NCBI GenBank assembly: GCA_037893245.1
Contig: JBAIAA010000415.1
Span: forward strand, 1,240,001-1,304,000
DNA length: 64,000 nucleotides
Source of the DNA: Crossaster papposus
Lineage: Eukaryota > Echinodermata > Asteroidea > Velatida > Solasteridae
Reading direction: 5' to 3'
Positions 42,909 through 54,960 of the stretch are shown here, piece after piece. The first letter of the stretch is position 1. Each line of letters opens with the position of its first letter. Under the pieces are notes generated by a model. The model had not been told where the DNA came from and did no database searches. It saw only the letters and a list, made by a program, of their open reading frames with translations. Made by a program: the position numbers and the translations under genes.

Positions 42909-43256
42909 AGGTAGTATACACCATTTGCAGATATCGCAAATATTTACTACCGAATTATTAAGAAATATCTTACTCATTTGAAAGTAAATAATGATTCTAG
43001 GCATACAGCAAAATTATTGCGCTAGATATCCTTTACTTATTCCAGAAAATTGAATTTTATAAAGAAAAATTCGCGATCGCATAAGAATAACTGCTCGATG
43101 CCGGTTGAAAACAAACGCTGTTTTTCATGCTTTTCTCGGCATCCATGATTGTAAAACTTCGAACAGGTCAGTTAAACGATATTTACTATCAAATACAACC
43201 CCCCAAATCCACCTATTCATGATAATTCAAGCAATTACCAATGGTGTATCCTACCT
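42909..43256. mobile_element. TTAA-flanked MITE, Kolobok/piggyBac type
   Basis: Inverted ends AGGTAGTATACACCATT and AATGGTGTATCCTACCT (16 of 17 match), flanked by TTAA at 42905-42908 and 43257-43260. 348 bp, no coding capacity. The ends start with AGG and not CCC, unlike the elements at 1822 and 31609, so it is a different family. Confidence 0.85.
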
Positions 43257-43324
43257 TTAAGAAAGATTTAATATAATAAATAAAGGTGGATAAACAGTTT
43301 GGTTAACAAGTAGGAATAACAGTT

Positions 43325-44200
43325 TGTGTGACATTTTCTCTGTCCTTCTGGTCATCACAGGATGATGACCATCACTGACGATAACTGTGGACCATCGTCG
43401 CATCCACAGCTATGAGTGACATTTCATCAGTCATCCTGGTCATCACTGAATGATGAGTTGATGACCACCACTCACCACCATTTACTATAATTGTAGAGCA
43501 TCGTCACATCCACAGCTGTGACATTTCACCAGATGAATTGATGACCACCAATCACCATAACTGTGGAGCATTGTTGTCACACCCACAATTGTGTGTGAAC
43601 TTTCGCCAGTCCTCCTGGTCATCACCAGATGAAATTATGACCACCACTAGCCATAACTGTGGAGCATTGCTGTCAAACCCACAACTGTGTGTGACCTTTC
43701 ACCAGTCTTCCTGGTCATCACCAGATGAATTGATGACCATCACTCACTATAACTGTGGAGCATCGCTGTCACACCCACAGCTGTGTGTGAAATTTCACCA
43801 ATCCCCCTGGTCATCACCAGATGAATTAATGACCACCAATCATCGCTATAGCTGTGGAGCATTGTTGTCGCATCCGCAGCTATGTGTGACATTTCACCAG
43901 TCCTGCTGGTCATCACCAGATGAATTGTTGACCACTACTCACAATAACTTTGGAGCATCGATCTCGCATTCACAGCTGTGTGTGACATTTCATCAGTCCC
44001 CCTGGTCATCAAGAGATGAATTGATGACCACCAAGCATCACTATAACTGTGCAGCATCATTGTCACACACACAGCTGTGTGTGACATGTTAACACTCTTC
44101 TTGGTCATCACTAGATGAATTGATGACCACCATTCACTATAACTGAGGAGATTCGTTGCCACATCCACAGCTTTTTGGTGACATTTCATTAGTCCTGGTA
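43325..44200. repeat. Minisatellite, ~96 bp unit
   Basis: About nine copies of a unit with ATAACTGTGGAGCATCG, CACACCCACAGCTGTGTGTG, ACATTTCACCAGTCC, TGGTCATCACCAGATGAATT and GATGACCACCA. Because most units are a multiple of three, a repeat-translated frame stays open from 43538 to 44092. Confidence 0.9.
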
Positions 44201-45044
44201 AGTGAGACAATATTGGCTATAACATACTAGAACCCCCTAAAACCATCAATTTTTGAACATTACATGTACAACAAAAGCAAACGATGTACATTTCCTTTAA
44301 CACTAACATTCATGAATCCTCCATGTTTAATACAATTGTGCACTCCCCCTATGGAGTTATGGTTAAACATGTCTAATCTTGTATGAATTCAAAAAACAGT
44401 TATGTAAGTTATTCTTTGTCACTGTTTGTGCACAGAGCCCTAAAATGTTTATTTACTACACATTTTCTTGATTTCCTTCAGAAGTATGAAGTCACAATAC
44501 TGTTTAATTGATTTTTTTATGTGTAAAATATATGCATGCAGGTTAAAGAAGAAATTGAAGACATATCTACCTTGTAGTTGGAAGCGGACTATTTGAAATA
44601 GTATTTGCACAGTTTTGCAGTTAAAGGTAAGAAATAATTAGATTGTAGCTGTAAATTATTCCTAACCCTCCAAGATCTTTTAAATTAAAACAGGCATTGA
44701 GGCTGATGACTGGACAAGAGCGTGGGCTGATTTTGGAGCATGTACGATTGAGCTTACAATGAATGGTGTACTCGGCATGGTTTATATGGAACTATGCACC
44801 ATATGTAACCCCACATTATGCTCAATGTCATCTGCACTGCTTCTGATTGTCTTTGGTGTTCATTATAGTTGAAACTAATAAGAACAGAGCATGAATGTTG
44901 ATAGTCTACGTAAACTGAGCAAAGAAAGTTTATTTACCGGAATTACATGTCGGAGACATCTACATGTATATGAATAGAAAACAAATGTGATATTTGTTTG
45001 AACTAATAACATACTTTGTTTCAATGGTTTTTTTGAAGGTTGAC
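44201..45044. other. No supported gene
   Basis: Unique-looking AT-rich sequence between two tandem repeats; nothing recognised. Confidence 0.4.
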
Positions 45045-46143
45045 TTATCACCTGTCATCAAAGCATGAGTACTTTGAGCCACCTTCTAGTACTGTGATGT
45101 CAGAGGCTACTGATGACCTGACAACCAAGCCCGAGTATTGTGAGCCACATCTCTACCACTATAATGTCAGAGGCTAGTAATCACCTGTCATCCAAGCCCG
45201 AGTACTGTGAGCTACCTCTTCTACTACTGGGATGTCAGAGTCCGCTAATCACCTGTCATCCAAGCCTGAGTACTGTGATCAACCTTTTCTACTACTGTGA
45301 TGTCAGAGGCCACTAATCACCTGTCGACCAAGCCCGAGTACTGTGAGTCACCTCTTCTACCACTGTAATGTCAGAGGCTACTAATCGCTTGTCATCCAAG
45401 TCCGAATACTTTGACTTGCCTTTCATACGACTGTGATGACAGAGGCTACTAATTACCTGTCATCCATGTACTGCGAGCCACCACTTCTACCACTGTGATC
45501 ATTTCAGAGGCTACTGATCACTTGTCATTCAAGCTCGAGTACTGTGAGCCACCTCTTCTACTACTGTCATGTCAGAGGCCACTAATCACCTGTCATCCAA
45601 GCCCGAGGACTGTGAGCCACCTCTTCTACCACTGTGATGTCAGAGGCTACTAATCACCTGTCATTCAAGCCTGAGTACTGTGAGCCGCCTCTTCTACCAC
45701 TGTGATCATGTCAGAGGCTACTGATCACTTGTCATTAAAAGCGCGAGTACTGTGACTTGCCTTTCATACAACTGTGATGTCAGAGGCTACTAATCATCTG
45801 TCATCTTAGTCTGAATACTGTGAGCCGCCTCTTCTACTACTGTGATCATGTCAGAGGCTACTGATCACTTGTCATCCAAGCGCCAGTACTGTGACTTGCC
45901 TTTCATACAACTGTGATGCTACTATTCATCTGTCATCCAAGCCTGAGTACTGTGAGCAACCTTTTCTACTACTGTGATGTCAGAGGCCACTAATCACCTG
46001 TCGACCAAGCCCGAGTACTGTGAGCACCCTCTTCTACCACTGTAATGTCAGAGGCTACTAATCATCTGTCATCCAAGTCCGAATACTGTGACTTTCCTTT
46101 CGCATCGCTGTGATGATGTCGGAGGTTACTAATCACCTGTTAA
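45045..46143. repeat. Tandem repeat, 68 bp unit
   Basis: About sixteen copies of GTCAGAGGCTACTAATCACC + TGTCATCCAAGCCCGAGTAC + TGTGAGCCACCTCTTCTACC + ACTGTGAT. A partial copy recurs at about 46960-47045 beyond the SINEs, so the SINE block is inserted in this repeat. Confidence 0.9.
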
Positions 46144-46370
46144 GTGGAGTGCCGTGGCCTCGTGGTCTGGAGCATTGAATTTGTAATTTGTAGGTAAAGC
46201 TACAGGTTGTGGGTTCGAGTCCTGCCTGGGAGTATGGTACGTGTGCCCTTGGGCAAGGCACTTTGTCACTTATTGCTTCTCTCCACCCAGGAGTAAATGG
46301 GTACCTGTGAGGGCAGAGATGGTTATTGTGGTTGATTTAGCTGCATACTGGGGGAGCTGAGCTGTGATGT
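46144..46370 (+). mobile_element. tRNA-derived SINE, copy 1
   Basis: Pol III type head: box A TGGCCTCGTGG (46155-46165) and perfect box B GGTTCGAGTCC (46212-46222), followed by the body CCTTGGGCAAGGCACTTTGT and CCACCCAGGAGTAAATGGGT. Its 3' tail is cut at about 46360, where 68 bp repeat sequence resumes. Confidence 0.8.
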
Positions 46371-46384
46371 CGGAGGTTACTAAT

Positions 46385-46621
46385 CATCTGTTAAGTGGAG
46401 TGCTGTGTTCTCGTGGTCTGGAACATTGAATTTGTAATTTGTAGGTAAAGCTACAGGTTGTGGGTTCGAGTCCGGCCTGGGACTATGGTATGTGTGTCCT
46501 TGGGCAAGGCACTTTGTCACTCATTGCTTTTCTCCACCCAGGAGTAAATGGGTACCTGTGAGGGCAGAGATGGTTATTGTGGTTGATTTAGCTGCATACT
46601 GGGGGAGCTGAGCTGTGATGT
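46385..46621 (+). mobile_element. tRNA-derived SINE, copy 2
   Basis: Same as copy 1 and cut at the same point; box B intact (GGTTCGAGTCC), box A altered. It begins 241 bp after copy 1, so this is a tandem duplication of SINE plus flank and not a fresh insertion. Confidence 0.8.
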
Positions 46622-46635
46622 CGGAGGTTACTAAT

Positions 46636-46965
46636 CATCTGTTAAGTGGAGTGCTGTGGTCTCGTGGTCTGGAGCATTGAATTTGTAGGTAAAGCTACAG
46701 ATTGTGGGTTCGAGTCCGGCCTGGGACTATGGTATGTGTGTCCTTGGGCAAGGCACTTTGTCACTCATTGCTTCTCTCCACCCAGGAGTAAATAGGTACC
46801 TGCGAGGGCAGAGATGGTTATTATGGTTGATTTAGCTGCTCAGCGCCAAAATGGTAGCATCGAGCTGTATACTCCCCAGGGAGCTGAGATAGTATTTGGA
46901 ATGTTTCAAGGGCCCAATGACTGGGGTAATAATGTGCTATATAAGCACTGCACGTTATTATCCAA
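46636..46965 (+). mobile_element. tRNA-derived SINE, copy 3, with full 3' tail
   Basis: Starts 251 bp after copy 2. It alone keeps the 3' part: CAGCGCCAAAATGGTAGC, GGGCCCAATGACTGGGGTAA and TGTGCTATATAAGCACTGCA with CGTTATTAT, which resembles a LINE-type 3' end used for borrowed retrotransposition. Box B intact. This copy is nearest to a complete SINE. Confidence 0.8.
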
Positions 46966-47321
46966 GCCTGGGTACTGTAACTGCTTGTATCACTGTGTTT
47001 TTGGAGGCTACTAATTATCTGTCATCCAAGCCCGAGTTGTGTGACTCGTCACTTGTGTTTATTACGATTATTTTTAAAGTTTATTACATTTATTATTGTT
47101 TTTACGATTCTGGGTCACATGAAGTGGAAATTAAATTAAGGGACGTGTAACGCTTGGTTTTGTGGATTTTTTTTTTCTGTCAGACTATTTGAGACATTGA
47201 TCACCACTCCGATAAATACATTTGAGAAAAATTAAACGATTGCAAATGAATCAATTTTAGTTTGTGGGCCACTATCACTCTTAAATTCTGTTTAGCCAGT
47301 TGGGGTGATTTTTGTTAGGAG

Positions 47322-47345
47322 GGGGGGGGGGGGGGGGGGGGGGGG
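47322..47345. repeat. Poly(G) run
   Basis: About 24 consecutive G; could form a quadruplex. Similar long G or C runs occur at 4404, 9996, 16561, 17211 and 22986. Confidence 0.9.
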
Positions 47346-47508
47346 CACACAAAACACTGTCTAACTTCTGCATGCTTTAGTGGATTTTAATGAAACGTAG
47401 ATGCAGTGACCCTTGGGTGGCAAAACACAATTCTTCATGAGATGATGTTAAGGGTCATTTCAGGTCATTTGAACATGCACAATTTATGAATATTAAAACA
47501 TATAGGGA

Positions 47509-48385
47509 TCGATTGCTGCAAAAGGCGACACTTGCGATCTGCGTAACACTTGTTACACTACTCTTTACACACTTCTGCCCTAAGCATGGAGGGTCTCGAT
47601 CTGGCACACCTGTACACACTAATTTTAACCGCTTCAGTGATTCCATTGTATACCTATACATGTAGGTATCACTGATTTGGCTATATTTCAGTGTGTTCAA
47701 AATCATGTAAAACTTGACCAGTTTATGACTGTTAAGTTAATGTTCATATTATCATTAGAGTCCGTCAGTGCCACTGCAGAATGACACATTGTTAACTGTA
47801 CATGTAAAATGTGCTTGTTTGTATTGATTATCATTCAGGTACAGGCCACACTTGCGATCCGGGTAACACTTGTTACACGATGGCAATTTGACAATTGCAT
47901 GATTTGCTCTTTGCACACTTTCGCCCTAAGCATGGAGGTACTTGATCTGGCAACTGTACACACTAATTTTACCCGGTTCAGTGATTCTAAATTCCATTGT
48001 ATACCTACATGTAGGACATGTAGGACATGTAGGACATGTAGGACATGTAGGACATGTAGGACATGTAGGACATGTAGGACATGTAGGACATGTAGGACAT
48101 GTAGGACATGTAGGTATCACTGATTTGGCTATATTTGTTGTGTAAAGATGTCAGATCGAGGCTCTCTCTGCTCCATACTTATGGCAGAAGTGTGCAAACG
48201 GCAAATTAAAGAAGTTTTTTTGTGAAAAAAAACCCCTGTATTGTATCAACTTAAATTCAGTATGTTCTGAAATCATGTAAAACTTGACCAGTTTATGACT
48301 GTTAAGTTAATGTTTATATCATTGGATTCCATCAGTGCCACTGCAGAATGATACATTGTTAACTGTACATGTAATATGTGACCCG
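47509..48385. repeat. Direct duplication of a ~330 bp segment
   Basis: Copy A (about 47509-47810) and copy B (about 47838-48380) share CACTTGCGATC, GTAACACTTGTTACAC, CCCTAAGCATGGAGG, TATCACTGATTTGGCTATAT, AAATCATGTAAAACTTGACC and AGTGCCACTGCAGAATGA. Copy B is longer because it holds the 9 bp minisatellite. Confidence 0.75.
48007..48114. repeat. Minisatellite (ACATGTAGG)12
   Basis: Twelve uninterrupted 9 bp units. The matching place in copy A (about 47656-47668) has a single ACATGTAGG, so the expansion happened after the duplication. Each unit contains the palindrome ACATGT. Confidence 0.95.
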
Positions 48386-49310
48386 CTCTGCGAAAAGGGT
48401 ATTAAGGGACTCTATGTTATTTCACGTGGAGAGGGTGAAAACATTTCCAAAACAAGAATTTTTGTTTATATATTTTTATTTTTTTTGGGGGGGGGTGATT
48501 TATTGGCTTCTTTTATATCAATGCTTTCATAAATAAAAAATTTCCCATAATACTCATTTTCGTGGAGCTGGACACATATGTGCTTCATGTATTGCTTATC
48601 ATTCAGGTACAGCTCCTTCCATACTTTAATGCTAATACGAAACACAAACTATGTTTGAATAAGAATGGTACACTTCTCCAAAAGTAACAACTGTAACAAC
48701 CAAACACTAGTGTTGGGAATGTTTAGTACATCTAAATTTGCAATAATATTTTATTAAAGATATTTCTGAGCATTGCTTTTATTGTTGAATATTGAAATAA
48801 ATAATCAGAAACTTAAACAAATACAACTTCTCGTGTCCCTATAAAGTATTTGTTGTCATTTCAAGGCATACATTTGTTTATGGCCTGTCTATGCACCATT
48901 GAAACAAATATCTGAACAAAGATATTTCATGCAGAAACATCCATTAAATGTTATATCTTTCATGAAAACAGGAGAAATATTTTCATAATTTTAAAACAGA
49001 AATAAAACAATTATTGTCAAGTTACATGACTGCACAATTTTCAAGTATTTTACTTAGAAATATCCCATCTTTCTTCCCAGAGGTGAACCGATCCCAATGT
49101 TGCACATTACAACAACGAGTACAGCAAACAATAGTCTGATGATGAGACTGATTAGCTATGGCAACCCTGGCACGCATGCCGTGCTGCTAGATTATATCGC
49201 CGTTGATTAAAATACAAACAATTAATTCAGGATCAGTAATGATTCCCTCACCCCCGAGTAGGCTACAGCAAATTCAATTACACTGATCTTAAACACCTTA
49301 TTTTTTTCTA
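48386..49310. other. No supported gene
   Basis: AT-rich sequence; a short G run at 48486-48496. Nothing recognised. Confidence 0.4.
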
Positions 49311-49820
49311 AAATGAGGGCAGCAAACCACTTTAACGGTTGCACAATTCCAGCCTGTGTTGCGAGAAGTTATTGATGATGGAAAAATATATTTTACAACA
49401 TAGTCTGATGATGGGACTGATCAAGCCAATGAGGGCAGCAAACAACTTTAACGGTTGCACAATTCCGGCCTGTGTTGCGAGAAGTTATACTAATAACGGG
49501 TGATTGTTATACTTAACAGGTGATTATTTTACAACATAGTCTGATGATGGGACTGATCATGACGTCAACTTGAGGGCAGCAAACCACTTTAACGGTTGCA
49601 CAATTCCAGCCTGTGTTGCGAGAAATTATTGAAGATGGAAAACAATATTTTACAACATAGTCTGACGATGGGACTGATCATGCCAATGAGGGCAGCAAAC
49701 AACTTTAACGGTTGCACAATTCCGGCCTGTGTTGCGAGAAGTTATACTTAACGGGTGATTGTTATACTTAACAGGTGATTATTTTACAACATAGTCTGAA
49801 GATGGGACTGATCATGACGT
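49311..49820. repeat. Tandem repeat, ~120 bp unit, at the satellite border
   Basis: Four copies of GAGGGCAGCAAACCACTTTA + ACGGTTGCACAATTCC + GCCTGTGTTGCGAGAAGTTA + TTTTACAACATAGTCTGA + GATGGGACTGATCA. Copies alternate in two forms (about 49311/49558 versus 49430/49685), so a two-unit block was duplicated. Confidence 0.85.
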
Positions 49821-51754
49821 CAACTTATTTTTCGTCTAACACATCCCGATATACTTGCATATCAACTCCATACCAACTAGAGTTTGACCCCAATCGGACC
49901 TGACAGCGGTTATTAAAAACTGCATTTTTAATGTAACATCACATGACCCACGACGACGCCATCGTGACGATTTTCCTATTGAGTCTCCTGGAAATTGTGG
50001 TCGAGGTGTGTGCTAAGTCTGAAGTCGATCCGATTTATCAAAGTGTCAAAGTCAATAGTCTGAAGGAAAACGTGTACAAAACCTATGGGGTAAAACTGCA
50101 CCTTTAACGTGACGTCACGTGACCATGAATGACGTAATCGTCACGAATTTCTTCGAGGACCGTCTGTGGGTGGTGGTCTAAGTGTGTGCCAAGTCTCAAG
50201 TCGATCGGATTTATTAAAGTGTCAAAGTGTATTGTCTGAACAAACGTGTGCAAATCCTATGGAGAAAAGTCTGAAAAAGAAAAAAAAAAAACTAGACATG
50301 TGTTTGTGGACAAACACAGAGCTGTTTCGAGTGTCTTACATTATTTTCAATATGTGTGTGTGGTGGTCTATGTGTGTGCCAAGTCTCAAGTCGATCAAAT
50401 TTACGAAAGTGTCAAAGTCAATAGTCTGAAGAAAAACGTGTACAAAACCTGTGGGGGAAAAATTGAATCTTTAAGGTAACGTCACGTGACCTTGAATGAC
50501 GCAATCGTGCCGAATTTCTTTCAGGAACATCTGGGAGTGGTGTTCTAAGTGTATGCCAAGTTTCAAGTCGGTCGGATTAACCAAAGTGTCAAAGACACAA
50601 GTCTTAAGAAAAACGTGTACAAAACCTATGGGGAAAATTTCACCTTTAACGCGAAGTCACGTGACCTTGAGTGACGTAATCACAACGAATTTCTTCTAGG
50701 ACCGTCCTTGGGTGGTTGTCTAAATATATGCCAAGTCTCAAGTCGATCGGAATTACCAAAGTGTCAAAGTGTATTGTCTGAATAAACGTGTGCAAATCCT
50801 ATGGAGAAAAGTCTGAAAAAGAAAAAAAAAAAAAAGAAAAAAAAAAAAAACTAGACATGTGTTTGTGGACAAACACAGAGCTGTTTCGATTGTCCAACGT
50901 TACTTTCAATATGTGTGTGTGGTGGTCTATGTGTGTGCCAAGTCTGAAGTCGATTGGATTTACACAAGTGCCAAAGATATATTAGTTGAAAAAACGTGTA
51001 CAAATCATATGGGGAAAATTGAACCTTTAATGTGACGTCACATGATACCCAATGATGTCATCATAATGTCATCTTAATTTTCGTCTGTAACACATCCTGG
51101 AATACTTGCATACCAAGTATGACCCCAATCGGACCTGTACTTCCAGAGATAGAGGGTCCTAAAAACTGAACCTTTAATGTGACGTCCCATGACCCCCGAT
51201 GACGTCATCATGACGATTTTCCCCTTGGCCCTCCTGGAGATGGTGGTCGACGTGTGTGCTAAGTCTCAAGTCGATCAAGTTTACGAAAGTGTCAAAGTCA
51301 ATAGTCTGAAGAAAAACGTGTACAAACCCTACGGGGAAAAAAGTTGCACCTTTAACGTCAGGTCACGTGACCTTGAATGACGCAATCGTGCCGAATTTCT
51401 TCAAGGGTCATCTGTGGGTGGTGGTCTAAGTATGTGCCAAGTCTCAAGTCGGTCGGATTAACCAAAGTGTCAAAGTCAATGGTCTGAAAAAAATCGTGTA
51501 CAAAACCTATGGGGAAAAATTGCACCTTTAATGTGACGTCACGTGACCTTGAATGACGTAATCGCGACGAATTTCTTCTAGGATCATCTGTGGGTAGTGG
51601 TCTAAGTGTATGCCAAGTTTTAAGTCGATCGGATTTACCAAAGTGCCAAAGTGTATTGTCCGAACAAAAAACGTGTACAAACCCTATAGAGAGGAGTCTG
51701 AAGAAGAAAAAAAAAAAAAAAAAGAAAAAAAAAAAAAATCAGAACGAATACAAT

Positions 51755-51952
51755 AGCTGTTTCGGCTGAATTGCCGAAACAGCTAAAAAGAAAAAAAAAA
51801 ACTTTAACGATTACAAAAGCTGTTTCGGTGAAAAACCGAAACAGCTAAAAAAAAAAAAAAAAAAAAAAACCAGAACGAAAACAATAGCTGTTTCGGTGAA
51901 AAACCGAAACAGCTAAAAACAATAGCTGTTTCGGTGAAAAACCGAAACAGCT
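51755..51952. repeat. Cluster of four hairpin modules
   Basis: Four copies of the 12 bp-stem hairpin separated by A runs. The first is a variant (AGCTGTTTCGGC / GCCGAAACAGCT, loop TGAATT) in which both arms changed together, so pairing is kept. Confidence 0.9.
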
Positions 51953-54899
51953 AAAAACTAGACATGTGTTTGTGGACAAACACAGAGCTGTTTCGAGTGT
52001 CTTTTAATATGTGTGTGATGGTCTTTTGTGTGTCGATCAGATTTACTAAAGTCTCAAGTCGATCAGATTTACTAAAGTGTCAAAGTCAATAGTCTAAAGA
52101 AAAACGTGTACAAAACCTATGGGGGAAAATTTAACCTTTAACGTGACACCCCGTGACCTTAAATGACGTAATCGTGCCAAATTTCTCCTACGACCGTCTG
52201 TGGATGGTGGTCTATGTGTGTGCCAAGTCTCAAGTCGATCAGATTTACTAAGTGTCAAAGTCAAGAGTCTAAAGAAAAACGTGTACAAAACCTATGGGGG
52301 AAAAATTGAACCTTTAACGTACCGTCACGTGACCTTGAATGCCGCAATTGTGCCGAATTTCTTTCAGAAACATCTGGGGGTGGTGTTCTAAGGGTATGCC
52401 AAGTTTCAAGTCGGTCGGATTTACTAAAGTGTCAAAGTCAATAGTCTGAAGAAAAACGTGTACAAAACCTATGGGGAAAATTTCACCTTTAACGCGAAGT
52501 CACGTGACCTTGAATGACGTAATCGCGACGAATTTCTTCGAGGACCGTCTTTGGGTGGTTGTCTAAATGTATGCCAGGTATCAAGTCGATCGGATTTACC
52601 AAAGTGTCAAAGTGTATTGTCTGAACAAACGTGTGCAAATCCTATGGAGAAAAGTCTGAAAAAGAAAAAAAAAAAAAAGACTAGACATGTGTTTGTGGAC
52701 AAACACAGAGCTGTTTCGAGTGTCTTTCAATATGTGTGATATGGTCTTTTGTGTGTGCCAAGTTTCAAGTCGATCAGATTTACTAAAGTGTCAAAGTCAA
52801 CAGTCTAAAGAAAAACGTGTACAAAACCTATGGGGGAAAATTGAACATTTAATGTGACGCCCCGTGACCTCGAACGACGTAATCGTGCCGAATTTCTTCT
52901 AGGACCGTCTGTGGATGGTGGTCTAAGTGTGTGACAAGTCTTAAGTCGATTGGATTTACTAAAGTGTCAAAGTCAATAGTCTAAACAAAAACGTGTACAA
53001 CACCTATGGAGAAAAAATTGAACCTTTAATGTGCCGTCACGTGACCTTGAATGGCGCAATCGTGCCGAATGTCTTTCAGGAACATCTAAGGGTTGGTGTT
53101 CTAATGGTATGCCAAGTTTCAAGTCAGTCGGATTTACTAAAGTATCAAAGTCAATAGTCTGAAGGAAAACGTGTACAAAACCTATGGGAAAGATTTCACC
53201 TTTAACGCGAAGTCACGTGACCTTGAATGACGTAATCCCGACGAATTTCTTCTAGGACCGTCTTTGGGTGGTTGTCTAAATGTATGCCAAGTCTCAAGTC
53301 GATCGGAATTACCAAAGTGTCAAAGTGTATTGTCTGAATAAACGTGTGCAAATCCTATGGAGAAAAGTCTGAAAAAGAAAAAAAAAAAAAAGAAAAAAAA
53401 AAAAAAAAAAGAAAAAAAAAAACTTTAACGATTACAAAAGCTGTTTCGGTGAAAAACCGAAACAGCTAAAAAAAACAAAAAAAAAACTAGACATGTGTTT
53501 GTGGACAAACACAGAGCTGTTTCGAGTGTCTTTTAATATTTGTGTGATGGTCTTTTGTGTGTGCCAAGTCTCAAGTCGATCAGATTTACTAGTGTCAAAG
53601 TCAATAGTCTAAAGAAAAACGTGTACAAAACCTATGGGGGAAAAATGAAACTTTAACGTGACGCCCCGTGACCTTGAATGACGTAATCGTGCCAAATTTC
53701 TTTTAGGGCCGTCTGTGGATGGTGGTCTAAGTGTGTGCCAAGTCTCAAGTCGATCGGATGTACTAAAGTGTCAAAGTCAACAGTCTAAACAAAAACGTGT
53801 AAAAACCAATGGGAGAAAAATGTGCACCTTTAATGTGACGTCACGTGACCTTGAATGACGCAATCGTGCCGAATTTCTCTCAGAAACATCTAGGAGTGGT
53901 CTTCTAAGTGTATGCCAAGTTTCAAGTCGGTCGGATTTACGGAAGTGCCAAAGTCAATAGTCTGAAGAAAAACGTGTACAAAACCTATGGGACAATTTTC
54001 ACCTTTAACGTGAGGTCACGTGACCTTGAACTACGTAATCGTGACAAATTTCTTTTAGGACCGTCCTTGGGTGGTTGTCTAAATGTATGCCAAGTTTCAA
54101 GTCGATCGGATTTCCCAAAGTGTCAAAGTGCCCTGTCTGAACAAACGTGTGCAAATCCTATGAAGAAAAGTCTGAAAAAAAAAAAAAAAAAAAACTAGAC
54201 ATGTGTTTGTGGACAAACACAGAGCTGTTTCGATTGTCTAACGTTACTTTCAATATGCATGTGTAGGGGTCTATGTGTGTGCCAAGTCTCAAGTCGATCA
54301 GATTTACTAAAGTGTCAACGGCAATAGTCTAAAGAAAAACGTGTACAAAATCTATGGGGAAAAATGAAACTTTAACGTGACGCCCCGTGACCTTGAATGA
54401 CGTAATCGTGCCAAATTTCTTTTAGGGCCGTCTGTAGATGGTGGTCTAAGTGTGTGCCAAGTCTCAAGTCGATCGGATTTACTACAGTGTCAAAGTCAAC
54501 AGTCTAAACATAAACGTGTACAAAACCTATGGGTGAAAAATGTGCACCTTTAATGTGACGTCACGTGACCTTGAATGACGCAATCGTGCCGAATTTTTTT
54601 CAGAAACATCTAGGGGTGGTGTTCTAAGTGTATGCCAAGTTTCAAGTCGGTCGGATTTACCAAAGTGTCAAAGTCAAAGGTCTGAAGGAAAACGTGTACA
54701 AAACCTATGGGGAAAATTTAACCTTTAACGCGAAGTCACGTGACCTTGAATGACGTAATCGCGACGAATTTCTTCTAGGACCGTCCTTGGGTGGTTGTCT
54801 AAGTGTATGCCAAGTTTCAAGTCGATCGGATTTCCCAAAGTGTCAAAGTGTATTGTCTGAACAAACGTGTACAAATCCTATGGGGAAAAAAAGGCAAAG

Positions 54900-54960
<61 letters not shown>

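Noticed and set aside
43538..44092. Cys/His-rich protein gene
   Set aside because: The frame follows a minisatellite whose other copies contain stops and length changes; kept only as a low-interest finding.
46144..46240. True tRNA gene
   Set aside because: Box A and box B are present, but acceptor and anticodon arms cannot be folded convincingly and the unit goes on into a SINE body.
48007..48114. CRISPR-like array
   Set aside because: Pure 9 bp tandem repeat without spacers.
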